Origin: an uncultured Eubacteriales bacterium
Lineage (GTDB): Bacteria > Bacillota > Clostridia > Oscillospirales > Oscillospiraceae
Length of the DNA stretch: 15,461 nucleotides
Assembly (NCBI GenBank): GCA_900544295.1
Contig: UQUO01000049.1
Location: 1 to 15,461, forward strand
Reading direction: 5' to 3'
Shown here: positions 1 to 7,231 of the stretch, piece after piece
Layout: every line of letters begins with the position of its first letter
How positions within the stretch are numbered: position 1 is the first letter of the stretch
Translations under genes and position numbers: made by a program
Notes under the pieces: generated by a model
Database searches by the model: none
The model's input: only the letters and a program-made list of their open reading frames with translations
Told to the model about the DNA's origin: nothing

Positions 1-7
1 AAGGAAA

Positions 8-39
8 GGGTCGTCGAGGACGCCGACCCCTACGGCGGG
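8..39. repeat. Palindromic intergenic repeat, copy 1
   Basis: The arms GGGTCG (8-13) and CGACCC (24-29) flank a 10-nt loop TCGAGGACGC and are followed by CCTAC and a G-rich tail. The loop and tail recur at 130-155. The arms differ between the copies by one paired, compensating change, which suggests the hairpin itself is conserved. Family membership cannot be assigned without searching a genome. Confidence 0.6.
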
Positions 40-129
40 TGGGAGACGGCCCGTGCGCCACGTGATATACCGCGAGAGCATCCCGCGCCTGGGCGGGAAC
101 GTGGTGAGGCCGGCGTGGACTGTGAGGGC

Positions 130-160
130 GGGACGTCGAGGACGCCGTCCCCTACAGGGC
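130..160. repeat. Palindromic intergenic repeat, copy 2
   Basis: The arms GGGACG (130-135) and CGTCCC (146-151) flank the same 10-nt loop, TCGAGGACGC, seen in copy 1, and are again followed by CCTAC. Relative to copy 1 the T-A pair in the stem has become A-T, so pairing is kept. Confidence 0.6.
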
Positions 161-198
161 GGCTGCGACGCCATGGGGCCGGCAGTAATCCAGCGTCC

Positions 199-220
199 GG
201 GCGGGGGTGGAACCCCGCCC
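199..220. repeat. GC-rich hairpin in the repeat region
   Basis: Perfect 8-bp arms GGGCGGGG (199-206) and CCCCGCCC (213-220) surround a 6-nt loop. There is no T-tract on either side, so it is more likely part of the intergenic repeat element than a terminator. Confidence 0.45.
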
Positions 221-260
221 CTGCGATGGGGTCGGCGGCAGGCCAGGGTGGGCGCGGAAA

Positions 261-289
261 GGCCCCCGCCGAAATCGGCGGGGGTCTTT
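261..289 (-). terminator. Terminator of the pst-pho operon
   Basis: A 9-bp GC stem (263-271 with 276-284) closes a 4-nt loop and can be extended by two weaker pairs. It lies about 20 nt past the phoR stop codon. On the minus strand the stem is followed by only CCTTT, so the U-tract is weak. On the plus strand it is followed by TCTTTCTGTTTG, so it may work in both directions. It is the only terminator-like structure seen downstream of phoR. Confidence 0.65.
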
Positions 290-306
290 CTGTTTGTTCG
301 GTTTTC

Positions 307-1950
307 TCACTTTTTCGGGAAGCTCACGCTTATCTCGGTGCCGCGCTCGTCGGATTCGAGGCTGATGCGGCCCTTGTGGTACTGGGCGGCATGCTTTACT
401 ATGGACAGGCCGAGGCCCGTGCCGCCGGTGGCTTTCGAGTGGCTCTTGTCCACGCGGTAGAAGCGCTCGAAAACGCGGCTCTGGTGCTCCGGGGCGATGC
501 CGGGGCCGTCGTCCCGCACGCGCAGCAGCAGCCGGTCCCCCTCCTCGCCCGTGTAGATCTCCGCCCGGCCGCCCTCGCGGCCGTATTTGACGGCGTTGTC
601 CGCGAGGTTCCAGACTATCTCCCAGAGCAGGCGGCGAACGCCGCAGAGCTTTGCCGCCCCGCCCGAGACGCTGAGCGTGATGCCGCGCCGCCCGGCCTCC
701 GGGGCCAGCTGGGACGCGACTTCCTCCGCCAGTTCGTGCAGGTCCGTCTCCTCCGTCGGGAAGCTCTCGCCCTCGTCCATGCGGGAGAGGTCGATGACGT
801 CCTCGATGAGGGCCAGCAGCCGCGCGGCCTCGGAGCGGATGCGGGAATAAAACCCCGCCTCGTCCCCCGGCTTCACAAGGCCGGTCTCAAGCAGCTCCGC
901 CGCCCCCATGATGGAGTGCAGCGGGGTCTTGAGCTCGTGGGAGACGTTCGCGGTGAACTCGCGCCGGAGCTGCTCGGCCCGGCGGCTCTCCGTGACGTCG
1001 AAGGCCAGCAGCACGGCCCCGCCGCCCGGGACGGGGCTGGCGGTGAGCTGGTACTCCAGGCCCATGCGTTCTATGCCGGTCTCCGCACGGTCTCCGGAGC
1101 GCACGCGCTCCAGCAGCGCGCGCAGCTCCGGGCTGCGGTCCACGGTCAGGATGTCCTGGCCCACGCAGTCCTCCCCCGCGCCGAAGAGCTTTCGCGCGGC
1201 CGGGTTTATGCTCAGGACCCGGCCCTCCGCGTCCAGGAGGATGAGGCCCTCCGACATGCTGCCCGTCACGGCCTCGAACTCGCGCCTGCGTCGGCCCAGC
1301 TCCTCAAGCTGGCCGGATATCTGCCGCTGCTGCCGCTCCACGCGCGTGAGCAGGGGCGAGAGCTCGTCGTAGGTCTCGTTCTCCAGCGGGTGGTCCAGGT
1401 CTATGGCGTTGAGCGGCCCCACTATGCGCTTTGAAAGCCGCGAGGCCAGGAAGGCCGAGAGCGCCACTGTCAGGACGATGATGAGTATGAGCGGCTGCAA
1501 AATGCCGAAAAGCAGCGTCGGTACCGTGTAGTGCGAGGCCGCCGCGCGCAGGACCGTGCCGTCCGAGAGCCGGAGCGCGATGTACACCGTCTTCTCGCTC
1601 AGGGTGGCGGAGACGCGCCTGCCCTCGCCGCTGCCGGTCTCAAGCGCCTCGGCGAATTCCTCGCGGTCGGCGTGGTTCTCCATCGCGGCCGCGTCGGCGT
1701 TGGAGTCGTAGAGCACCGCGCCGTCGGCCGCTATCCAGGTGAGGCGCAGGCCGTCGCGGCGGCCCAGGGCTTCGAGATAGTCCAGGCCGTCGGCCTCGAC
1801 GCCCGCGGCGGCGAGGCGCGCCTCCGTGGCGAGCTGGGCCTCCTGCCGGGCGGAAAAATAGCTGTACAGCGCGCCCACGATGAGCGCGATGCAGGCCAGC
1901 ATCACGGCGAAGGCCGTGAGGAATACGGAGCGAAAAATGCGTTTTGTCAT
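307..1950 (-). CDS. phoR: Phosphate-regulon sensor histidine kinase PhoR
   Basis: This 547-residue membrane sensor kinase probably autophosphorylates during phosphate limitation and passes the phosphate to PhoB. Visible domains are TM1 (about 9-31), an extracytoplasmic domain of about 110 residues, TM2 (about 146-167), a HAMP-like linker and a PAS domain (about 225-325). A HisKA domain follows with the phospho-acceptor His338 in VSHELKTPLH. The HATPase domain shows the N box NLADNAVKYG (448-457), the G1 box DDGPGI (480-485) and the G2 box GTGLGLSIV (510-518). Length and order match Gram-positive PhoR/WalK-like kinases. Its ATG lies 1 nt after the phoB stop, so the two are almost certainly cotranslated. 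The PhoR assignment rests on its place in the pst operon, because the domain set alone would also fit other PAS-containing kinases. Confidence 0.93.
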   Translation of the reverse strand: MTKRIFRSVFLTAFAVMLACIALIVGALYSYFSARQEAQLATEARLAAAGVEADGLDYLEALGRRDGLRLTWIAADGAVLYDSNADAAAMENHADREEFAEALETGSGEGRRVSATLSEKTVYIALRLSDGTVLRAAASHYTVPTLLFGILQPLILIIVLTVALSAFLASRLSKRIVGPLNAIDLDHPLENETYDELSPLLTRVERQQRQISGQLEELGRRRREFEAVTGSMSEGLILLDAEGRVLSINPAARKLFGAGEDCVGQDILTVDRSPELRALLERVRSGDRAETGIERMGLEYQLTASPVPGGGAVLLAFDVTESRRAEQLRREFTANVSHELKTPLHSIMGAAELLETGLVKPGDEAGFYSRIRSEAARLLALIEDVIDLSRMDEGESFPTEETDLHELAEEVASQLAPEAGRRGITLSVSGGAAKLCGVRRLLWEIVWNLADNAVKYGREGGRAEIYTGEEGDRLLLRVRDDGPGIAPEHQSRVFERFYRVDKSHSKATGGTGLGLSIVKHAAQYHKGRISLESDERGTEISVSFPKK

Positions 1951-1951
1951 G

Positions 1952-2620
1952 TCACGCCTCCGTCCTGTAGCCCACGCCGCGCACGGTGCAGATGACGGAG
2001 CCCGCCTCGCCCAGCTTCTGGCGCAGGGTGCGGACGTGGACGTCCACGGTGCGGGTCTCGCCGTCGTAGTCCGTGCCCCAGATCTCGCTGAGCAGCCGGT
2101 CGCGCGTGAACACCACGCCGGGGCTGGACATGAGGGTGTAGAGCAGCTCGAACTCCTTGAGCGTCAGCGCTGCCTCCTGCCCGTTCGCCGTCACGCGGCG
2201 GCTCTCCGGGTCTATGGTGACGCCGCCGAGGGAGAGGGCGCTGCGGCTCCGCCCCGGCCTTGCGCGGCGCAGGACGGCGCGCACGCGGCTTATCATCTCC
2301 ATCATGCCGAAGGGCTTCACGAGATAGTCGTCCGCGCCGGAGTCGAGGCCCGTTATCTTGTCGTATTCCTCGCCCCGGGCCGTCGCCATGATGACGGGCA
2401 GGTTCCGGGTCGCGGCGCCGAGGCGGAGCTTCTTCAGGATCTCCAGCCCGTCCTCGCCGGGGAGCATGACGTCGAGGATGACGAGCTCCGCCGGGGCCTT
2501 TTTGAGCGCGGCAAAGAGCGCGGCCCCGCTCTCGCAGCCCTCGGCCTCAAAGCCGGTGGAGCGCAGGGCGTAGACCTCTATGTCCCTTATCGCCGCGTCG
2601 TCCTCTACGCAGTATATCAT
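1952..2620 (-). CDS. phoB: Phosphate-regulon response regulator PhoB (PhoP type)
   Basis: This is a 222-residue OmpR/PhoB-family DNA-binding response regulator. The receiver domain (about 1-118) shows the acidic pocket Glu6/Asp7/Asp8, the phospho-acceptor Asp50 in VILDVMLPG, the switch Thr80 and Lys102 in LVKPF. A winged-helix domain (about 125-222) contains TLKEFELLYTLM and the recognition region RTVDVHVRTLRQKL. I chose the ATG at 2618-2620 (protein begins MIYCVEDD) over an upstream in-frame start at 2671. It places the beta-1 strand at the very N-terminus, has GGAGG at the right distance (2629-2633), and overlaps the phoU stop by one base (TGATG), suggesting translational coupling. It probably binds upstream of pstS and controls its own operon. 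Confidence 0.94.
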   Translation of the reverse strand: MIYCVEDDAAIRDIEVYALRSTGFEAEGCESGAALFAALKKAPAELVILDVMLPGEDGLEILKKLRLGAATRNLPVIMATARGEEYDKITGLDSGADDYLVKPFGMMEMISRVRAVLRRARPGRSRSALSLGGVTIDPESRRVTANGQEAALTLKEFELLYTLMSSPGVVFTRDRLLSEIWGTDYDGETRTVDVHVRTLRQKLGEAGSVICTVRGVGYRTEA

Positions 2621-3273
2621 CACAAGACCTCCCGGCCCTTGTAGCAGCCCGTGGCCGCGAACTCGACCCACTCGGCGATGTTCGTGGCGTGGTCGCCTAT
2701 GCGTTCAAGGTATTTGGCTATCATGAGCAGGTCGAGCGCGTACTCCCCGTCGCCCGGGCGGCGGGAGAGGCGCTCTATCATGGCGCTCTTTATGGTCTTG
2801 AAGACCTCGTCGGCCTCGTCGTCGCGCCTGGCGACGGCGCGGGCGGCGGCGCTGTCGCGGCGGACAAAGGCGTCCACGCTGTCCGTCACCATGGCGACGA
2901 CCGTCTGGGCCAGGCGCTTGAAGAGCTCCGCGTCCGCCTCGTCGAGCGGGCCCATGAAGCCTGCGGTCTCCGCGATGTCGAGCGCCTGGTCGCCGATGCG
3001 CTCCATGTCCGTTATCATCTTCAGCGCCGCGGAGATCTGCCGCAGGTCGCCGGCCACCGGCTGCTGCTGCAGCAGCAGGCGCAGGCACACGCGCTCTATC
3101 TCGCGCTCTTTCTGGTCGATCTCCTCCTCCAGCGCGCTTATGCGCCCGGCAAGGGCGCGGTCCGCGTCCAGCACCGAGCGCGCGGTGACGGCGATGGCCT
3201 CCTCGCAGAGCGCGCCCATGCTTATGAGCTCGCGGTTCAGGGCCGCGAGCTGCCCGTCGAATCTCTGTCGCAT
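2620..3273 (-). CDS. phoU: Phosphate transport regulator PhoU
   Basis: PhoU is a cytoplasmic, all-helical protein that links activity of the Pst transporter to the PhoR kinase and keeps the Pho response off when phosphate is plentiful. At 217 residues it has the usual size. It shows two copies of the PhoU three-helix repeat. The metal-binding type motifs are visible as DMERIGDQALDIAE (around residues 90-103) and YLERIGDHATNIAEW (around 188-202). The ATG lies 1 nt after the pstB stop with a GGGGAGG ribosome site inside the end of pstB, and the stop overlaps the phoB start. This position between pstB and phoB is typical for the family. Confidence 0.95.
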   Translation of the reverse strand: MRQRFDGQLAALNRELISMGALCEEAIAVTARSVLDADRALAGRISALEEEIDQKEREIERVCLRLLLQQQPVAGDLRQISAALKMITDMERIGDQALDIAETAGFMGPLDEADAELFKRLAQTVVAMVTDSVDAFVRRDSAAARAVARRDDEADEVFKTIKSAMIERLSRRPGDGEYALDLLMIAKYLERIGDHATNIAEWVEFAATGCYKGREVL

Positions 3274-3274
3274 A

Positions 3275-4036
3275 TCAGCCGAACCTCCCCGTTATATAGT
3301 CCTCGGTCCGCTTGTCCTGCGGATGCGAGAACAGCCGCTCGGTCTCCCCGAACTCGACGAGCTCGCCGAGCAGGAAAAACGCGGTCTCATCCGAAACACG
3401 CACCGCCTGCTGCATGTTGTGCGTCACCATGACCACAGTATAGCGGTTTTTAAGTTCCATCGCAAGCTCCTCGATCTTCGAGGTGGAGATGGGGTCGAGG
3501 GCGCTGGTGCTCTCGTCCATGAGCAGTATATCGGGCTCTACGGCGAGGGCGCGGGCGATGCACAGGCGCTGCTGCTGGCCGCCGGAGAGGCCCAGCGCGC
3601 TCTTTCCCAGGCGGTCCTTGACCTCGTCCCAGATGGCGGCGTCGCGCAGGCTGCGCTCCACGATGTCGTCGAGCTTGGCCTTGCCGCGCACGCCGTGGGT
3701 GCGCGGGCCGTAGGCGATGTTGTCGTATATGCTCATGGGGAAGGGGTTGGCCTTCTGGAACACCATGCCTATCTGGCGGCGCAGGCGCGTGACGTCCACG
3801 TCCTTGCCGTAGATGTTCTCGCCGTTATAAAACACCTCGCCGTCTATGCGCACGCCGGGCACCAGGTCGTTCATGCGGTTGAGCGTCTTGAGGAAGGTGC
3901 TCTTGCCGCAGCCGGAGGGGCCTATGAGGGCGGTTATCTTGTTTGCGGGTATCTGTATGGAAATATCCTTCAGGGCGTGATTGTCGCCGTAATAGAGGTT
4001 CAGCGCCCTGCTTTCTATTATGGTTTTGTCGCTCAT
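3275..4036 (-). CDS. pstB: Phosphate ABC transporter ATP-binding protein PstB
   Basis: This 253-residue ATPase powers phosphate import through PstC/PstA. Walker A is GPSGCGKST (39-47), the Q-loop lies in [13 protein letters not shown], the ABC signature is LSGGQQQR (about 149-156), Walker B is ILLMDE with catalytic Glu175, and the H-loop His206 lies in VMVTHNM. The residue after the catalytic Glu is Ser (DES) where PstB usually has Pro (DEP), a mild oddity that should not abolish activity. I chose the ATG at 4034-4036 (MSDKTIIE) because longer in-frame starts upstream would run antisense-like through pstA and lack similarity. It begins 17 nt after the pstA stop with a GGGAGG site. Confidence 0.96.
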   Translation of the reverse strand: MSDKTIIESRALNLYYGDNHALKDISIQIPANKITALIGPSGCGKSTFLKTLNRMNDLVPGVRIDGEVFYNGENIYGKDVDVTRLRRQIGMVFQKANPFPMSIYDNIAYGPRTHGVRGKAKLDDIVERSLRDAAIWDEVKDRLGKSALGLSGGQQQRLCIARALAVEPDILLMDESTSALDPISTSKIEELAMELKNRYTVVMVTHNMQQAVRVSDETAFFLLGELVEFGETERLFSHPQDKRTEDYITGRFG

Positions 4037-4053
4037 TTCGATCCTCCCTGCTC

Positions 4054-4947
4054 TCAGCGGTTTTTGAGCTTTTTGCCCGCGAGCTTCGCGGCGATGTTGA
4101 TGACGAAGGCGATGACCAGGAGCACAACGGCCACCGCAAAGGCGCTGTCGAAGTCCGCGCGTTCCTTGGCGTAGTTGTAGAGTGCGACGGTGAGGGTCGC
4201 GCCCGAGCTGTCGAAGAGGTTCGTGAAGAATTCGCCCACGGTGTCGCCGTACTTGGCGAGGCGCATGCCCATGCCGGCCGTGAACATGAGGACCGCGCTC
4301 TCGCCGACGATGCGGCCGACGGCGAGGATGCAGCCCGTGACGATGCCGTCCACGGAGGAGGGCAGGACCACGGTGCGGATCATGTGCCACTTGCCGCTGC
4401 CGAGGGCGAGAGACCCCTCGCGGTAGCTCTGCGGCACGGTCTTGAGCGACTCCTGCGTCGTGCGGATGACGGTGGGCAGGGTCATCATGACGAGCGAGAA
4501 GGCGCCCGCGATGAGGCTGATGCCCAGGCCGAAGAGCTCGCAGAACACGATGACGCCGACGAGGGCGAAGATGATGCTCGGCATGCCCGAGAGCGTCTCC
4601 GTGGCGAACTCGATAACGGCGACGAGCCGCTTGTTCGTGGCGTACTCCGTCAGGTAGATGGCGCTGCCGACGCCCAGGGGCAGGATGAAGATGAGCGTAG
4701 CTATGATGACATATACCGTGTTCAGTATGGCGGGAAGTATGCCCTCTATGTCCTTTATGACGCTCTCCTCGCTGGTGAGGAACTGCCAGCTCAGGCTGGG
4801 GATGCCGCGGTAAAGTATGTAGCCGATGAGGAATACGAGCAGCGCGCAGATGATGGCGGCGGAGACGTAGAGCAGCGTGCGCATCGTTATGTCGTAGGCC
4901 TTTCTGCGGGGGCTGAGGCCCTGGGTTATGGAGCCGTGTTCGTTCAT
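4054..4947 (-). CDS. pstA: Phosphate ABC transporter permease PstA
   Basis: This 297-residue inner-membrane permease is one of the two transmembrane subunits of the high-affinity phosphate importer. About six transmembrane helices are visible. The first lies after a short cytoplasmic N-terminus (about 24-46), and the last is close to the basic C-terminus ([12 protein letters not shown]). The cytoplasmic EAA coupling loop that docks on PstB is seen as [21 protein letters not shown], followed by the [12 protein letters not shown] segment that is strongly conserved in PstA. The ATG overlaps the pstC stop by four bases (ATGA), so pstC and pstA are translationally coupled. Confidence 0.96.
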   Translation of the reverse strand: MNEHGSITQGLSPRRKAYDITMRTLLYVSAAIICALLVFLIGYILYRGIPSLSWQFLTSEESVIKDIEGILPAILNTVYVIIATLIFILPLGVGSAIYLTEYATNKRLVAVIEFATETLSGMPSIIFALVGVIVFCELFGLGISLIAGAFSLVMMTLPTVIRTTQESLKTVPQSYREGSLALGSGKWHMIRTVVLPSSVDGIVTGCILAVGRIVGESAVLMFTAGMGMRLAKYGDTVGEFFTNLFDSSGATLTVALYNYAKERADFDSAFAVAVVLLVIAFVINIAAKLAGKKLKNR

Positions 4948-5948
4948 TTTCCGCCCTCCTTGCCGCGCTTGAGGAAGAGGTTGAGCGCCGCGTTTATGAG
5001 CATGATGAAGAGGAAGAGCACAAGGCCGATGGAGAAGAGCGCCTGACGGTGCAGGCCGTCGGCATAGCTCATCTCGCCGGCGATGGCGGTGGTGAGGAAC
5101 TTGACGCTGGAGAGCAGGCTGGGCATATTCGCGACGTTGCCGGCGACCATGAGTATGGCCATGGCCTCGCCTATGGCGCGTCCGACGCCCAGCACGACGG
5201 CGGCCGCGATGCCGCTCTTGGCCGCGGGGGCGGAGACGCGGAAATAGGTCTCGATCTCCGTGGCGCCCAGGGCGAGCGAGGCCTCCTCGTACTCGCGGGG
5301 CACGGCGTCCAGCGCGGTCTCGGAGACGGAGATGATGCTGGGCAGTATCATGATGGCCAGGACGACCATGGCGGCCAGCAGGCTGTCGCCCGCGGGGAGG
5401 TCAAAAAACTCGCGTATGGCGGGCAGCAGGACCATCATGCCCACCAGGCCGTAGACGACGCTGGGGATGCCGGCCAGCAGGTCCACCACCTCGCGGATGA
5501 CCGCCGCGGCCTTGCGGTTGGCCACCTTGGAGAGGAACACGGCCATGAGGAAGCCTATCGGCACGCCTATGACGATGGCGCCGGCGGTGCCGTAGACGCT
5601 CGTGAGGATCATGGGCAGTATGCCGTAGGCGGGGTTGCCGCTCTTGTTGGCGGGGTCCCAGTTCGTTCCGCCGAGGAATTCGAAGAATCCCACCTCGCGT
5701 ATGGCCGGGATGCCGGAGATGATGAGATATACCGATATCACAAGGACAAAGGCGACGGCTACGAGCCCGCAGAAGAGGAACAGCGCGCGCATGACGAATT
5801 CCATCGCGTCCTTGACGCCCCGCTTTGCCTCTATGCGCTCCGCGGCCTGTCCGCCGGCGGGCGCGGCCGTGCTCGTACCGGCCTTCTTGCTCCTGGACGC
5901 AGTTTTCACGCTGCCGCTCTCTCCCTTCGGTGTTATGACTTGATTCAA
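4944..5948 (-). CDS. pstC: Phosphate ABC transporter permease PstC
   Basis: This is the second permease subunit of the phosphate importer. From the start chosen here it is 334 residues long, with a Ser/Thr/Ala/Lys-rich cytoplasmic N-terminal tail of about 45 residues and then six transmembrane helices. The EAA loop reads [19 protein letters not shown] and is followed by the PstC signature [17 protein letters not shown] favour a TTG start at 5946-5948 because AGAGG (5957-5961) sits 8 nt upstream. A longer GTG start at 6029 has no ribosome site and would translate through a stem-loop. A shorter ATG start (MEFVMRALF) would remove only the tail. The start is therefore the least certain part of the call. 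Confidence 0.93.
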   Translation of the reverse strand: MNQVITPKGESGSVKTASRSKKAGTSTAAPAGGQAAERIEAKRGVKDAMEFVMRALFLFCGLVAVAFVLVISVYLIISGIPAIREVGFFEFLGGTNWDPANKSGNPAYGILPMILTSVYGTAGAIVIGVPIGFLMAVFLSKVANRKAAAVIREVVDLLAGIPSVVYGLVGMMVLLPAIREFFDLPAGDSLLAAMVVLAIMILPSIISVSETALDAVPREYEEASLALGATEIETYFRVSAPAAKSGIAAAVVLGVGRAIGEAMAILMVAGNVANMPSLLSSVKFLTTAIAGEMSYADGLHRQALFSIGLVLFLFIMLINAALNLFLKRGKEGGK

Positions 5949-5956
5949 AGCACTTA

Positions 5957-5961
5957 CCTCT
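5957..5961 (-). promoter_or_regulatory. Ribosome binding site deciding the pstC TTG start
   Basis: AGAGG on the minus strand lies 8 nt before TTG at 5946-5948. The other upstream candidate start (GTG at 6029) has no purine-rich sequence in front of it, so this site supports the unusual TTG start. Confidence 0.55.
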
Positions 5962-5968
5962 TTCTTTC

Positions 5969-6025
5969 GGGGTGGATCTGACAGAAGTTCACCCTCCGGG
6001 GCTGAGCGCCTGTCAGATGCACCCC
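5969..6025 (-). promoter_or_regulatory. Long stem-loop just upstream of pstC
   Basis: The 16-nt arms 5969-5984 and 6010-6025 are complementary except for one position and enclose a 25-nt loop. On the minus strand the stem ends 7 nt before the pstC ribosome site and is followed by GAAAGAAAG, not T residues, so it is not a classic terminator. It may be an mRNA processing or stability element that separates pstS from pstCAB mRNA, or a remnant of an intergenic repeat. Confidence 0.55.
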
Positions 6026-6041
6026 TCACGACAGGGCAATA

Positions 6042-6061
6042 GGCCCCCGGGTGTGGGGGCC
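6042..6061 (-). terminator. Hairpin after pstS, possible partial terminator
   Basis: A perfect 7-bp stem GGCCCCC/GGGGGCC with a 6-nt loop lies about 22 nt past the pstS stop. Only TATT follows on the minus strand, so termination would be leaky. That fits a structure that lets some transcripts continue into pstC while protecting or ending most pstS messages. Confidence 0.5.
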
Positions 6062-6082
6062 TTTGCCTTCCTTACATTCGAC

Positions 6083-6979
6083 TCAGGCGTTCGCGGCGAC
6101 GGCGCCCGCGGCGGCGATGATGTCCGCGACCTCGGCGCTCATGGCGTAGTCCAGGAAAGCCTGGGCGGCGGGGCTGAGCTCAGTGCCCTCGACGGTGACG
6201 ACCACGAAGGGGCGCTGGATGGGGAAGCTGCCGTCCGCGACGGTCTCCTCGGTGGGGATGACGCCGTCCACGCTCACAGCGGCGACGCTCTCATCGACAG
6301 CGGAGAGGGAGGCGTAGCCGATGGCGTTGGGGTTAGAGGCGACATTGCCGATGACGTCGCCGGTGGAGGAGTACTCGTTGAGGTAGGCGCACTGGTCCTC
6401 GATGCCGAGGATCTCCTCGAAGGCGCTGCGGGTGCCGGAGGCGGAGTCACGGCCGAACACGGCGATCTCGGCGTCCTCGCCGCCCAGCTCGGACCAGTTG
6501 GTGATCTCGCCGGTGAAGATCTTGGCGATCTGCTCGCTGGTGAGCTCGGTCACGGGGTTTTCCGGGTTCACGACGACGGCGACGCCGTCCTTGGCGATGA
6601 CGTTGGCGACAGCGCCCTGGGAGAGCTCGTCGTCGGAAAGCTCACGGCTGGAGAGGCCCAGGTCGCAGCTGCCGGCGAGGGCGGCCTCGATGCCGGCGCT
6701 GGAGCCGGAGCCGGTGTAGCTTATCTGCACGTCGGGGTGCAGCTCGTTGAAGCCCTCGGTCAGGGCGTTGATGACGTCGCCCATGGAGGTGGAGCCGTTC
6801 ACGACGATGGTGCCGGAAAGCTCTATGGGCTCGCTGGAGGGAGCTTCGCTTGCGGGGGCCTCGCTGGCAGGGGCCTCGGAGGCGGGGGCTTCGGAGGGGT
6901 CGGAGGCGGGCTCGCCGCAGGCGGCCAGCAGGCCGAGGCAGCAGACCAGCGCCAGAGCTATCGCGAGAGTCTTTTTCAT
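6083..6979 (-). CDS. pstS: Phosphate-binding lipoprotein PstS
   Basis: This is the extracellular phosphate receptor of the Pst importer, 298 residues, held on the membrane by lipid. It has a lipoprotein signal peptide with lipobox LAAC and lipidated Cys21. A flexible linker (about 22-51) follows with repeated SEAPA units and then the PBP-like domain. Phosphate-contacting motifs of the family are present: NGSTS (61-65), the SGSSAG segment (about 92-97) and RDSASGTRSAF (about 175-185). It is the first gene of the phosphate operon, with AAGGAG about 10 nt before the ATG. Its probable control region lies upstream at 7075-7129. The 134-nt gap to pstC with two hairpins suggests that it is made in excess of the permease genes. 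Confidence 0.96.
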   Translation of the reverse strand: MKKTLAIALALVCCLGLLAACGEPASDPSEAPASEAPASEAPASEAPSSEPIELSGTIVVNGSTSMGDVINALTEGFNELHPDVQISYTGSGSSAGIEAALAGSCDLGLSSRELSDDELSQGAVANVIAKDGVAVVVNPENPVTELTSEQIAKIFTGEITNWSELGGEDAEIAVFGRDSASGTRSAFEEILGIEDQCAYLNEYSSTGDVIGNVASNPNAIGYASLSAVDESVAAVSVDGVIPTEETVADGSFPIQRPFVVVTVEGTELSPAAQAFLDYAMSAEVADIIAAAGAVAANA

Positions 6980-7012
6980 CTTTTCAAATTCTCCTTATAT
7001 GTATTGTCGCGC

Positions 7013-7026
7013 GGGCGTTTCCGCCC
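7013..7026 (-). promoter_or_regulatory. GAAA-tetraloop hairpin in the pstS leader
   Basis: On the minus strand GGGCG-GAAA-CGCCC forms a 5-bp stem with a GNRA tetraloop about 20 nt upstream of the pstS ribosome site. GNRA loops are common in stable RNA folds and can protect 5' ends. Its role here is inferred only from position. Confidence 0.4.
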
Positions 7027-7053
7027 TGCATCATGGAGAATAATGAGCCCGTG

Positions 7054-7087
7054 TAAAATGAAAAAGCCCCGGTGTGTTAAATCGGGG
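7054..7087 (-). promoter_or_regulatory. Terminator-like hairpin upstream of pstS
   Basis: On the minus strand the arms CCCCG (7083-7087) and CGGGG (7067-7071) are followed by CTTTTTCATTTT. If transcription of pstS starts upstream of it, this would act as an attenuator. If the promoter lies downstream, it insulates pstS from antisense or upstream transcripts. The loop contains one of the TTAACA-like boxes, so the sequence may serve the PhoB site instead. Confidence 0.35.
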
Positions 7088-7129
7088 TAAAGTTAAAAAT
7101 TTAATTTTGCTCTAATGCTTTTGCGTTAA
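7075..7129 (-). promoter_or_regulatory. Candidate PhoB/PhoP binding region for pstS
   Basis: An AT-rich island in an otherwise GC-rich region carries TTAACA-like hexamers on the minus strand: TTAACG (7124-7129), TTAGAG (7110-7115), TTAAAT (7099-7104), TTAACT (7091-7096), TTTACC (7086-7091) and TTAACA (7075-7080). The pairs 7110/7099 and 7086/7075 are each spaced by 11 bp, the helical repeat expected for direct repeats bound by Firmicutes PhoP on TT(A/T/C)ACA boxes. Only some of the boxes are in register and none has been tested. The regulator is encoded at the far end of the same operon. Confidence 0.5.
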
Positions 7130-7153
7130 GCTGTACTTTACAAGATGTGCGCG

Positions 7154-7182
7154 TTGACGCCGGGGCGCCCGGGTGTTAGAAT
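7154..7182 (+). promoter_or_regulatory. Sigma-A promoter for the MMPL-GLUG operon
   Basis: The -35 element TTGACG (7154-7159) and the -10 element TAGAAT (7177-7182) are separated by exactly 17 nt, close to consensus. The predicted start, near 7189, gives a leader of about 43 nt before the ATG at 7232, with AAGGGG (7219-7224) 7 nt before it. Confidence 0.75.
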
Positions 7183-7231
7183 ACTATATGTTGGATGACG
7201 CGGCAAAACGCGCTTTACAAGGGGTCTGAGT

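Larger units (their letters stand above)
1..306. other. Gene-free region downstream of phoR
   Basis: No convincing gene is visible in this stretch. Open frames crossing it have no good ribosome site and run into sequence antisense to phoR. It contains several GC-rich palindromes listed separately: two copies of a GGGWCG...CGWCCC unit, a CCCGC/GCGGG hairpin at 82-97, a GGGCGGGG/CCCCGCCC hairpin at 199-220, and a terminator-like hairpin next to the phoR stop. The look is that of a decayed or composite intergenic repeat. Whatever gene lies to the left is outside the window. Confidence 0.6.

Noticed and set aside
115..1434. Plus-strand open frame across the repeat region and phoR
   Set aside because: It runs antisense to a well-supported histidine kinase, has no ribosome site, and its translation resembles no protein.
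2621..2671. Longer PhoB start
   Set aside because: It would add 17 residues before the first beta strand and overlap phoU widely, while the ATG at 2618-2620 has a good ribosome site.
4040..4390. N-terminal extension of PstB
   Set aside because: The extra residues are Arg/His-rich, overlap the pstA gene and do not belong to the PstB family. The ATG at 4036 gives the normal length.
5949..6029. GTG start of PstC at 6029
   Set aside because: There is no ribosome site, and translation would pass through the long stem-loop. The TTG at 5946-5948 has one.
6840..6910. Repeats in pstS as a CRISPR or mobile repeat
   Set aside because: The repeats encode in-frame SEAPA units of the lipoprotein linker and have no spacers.
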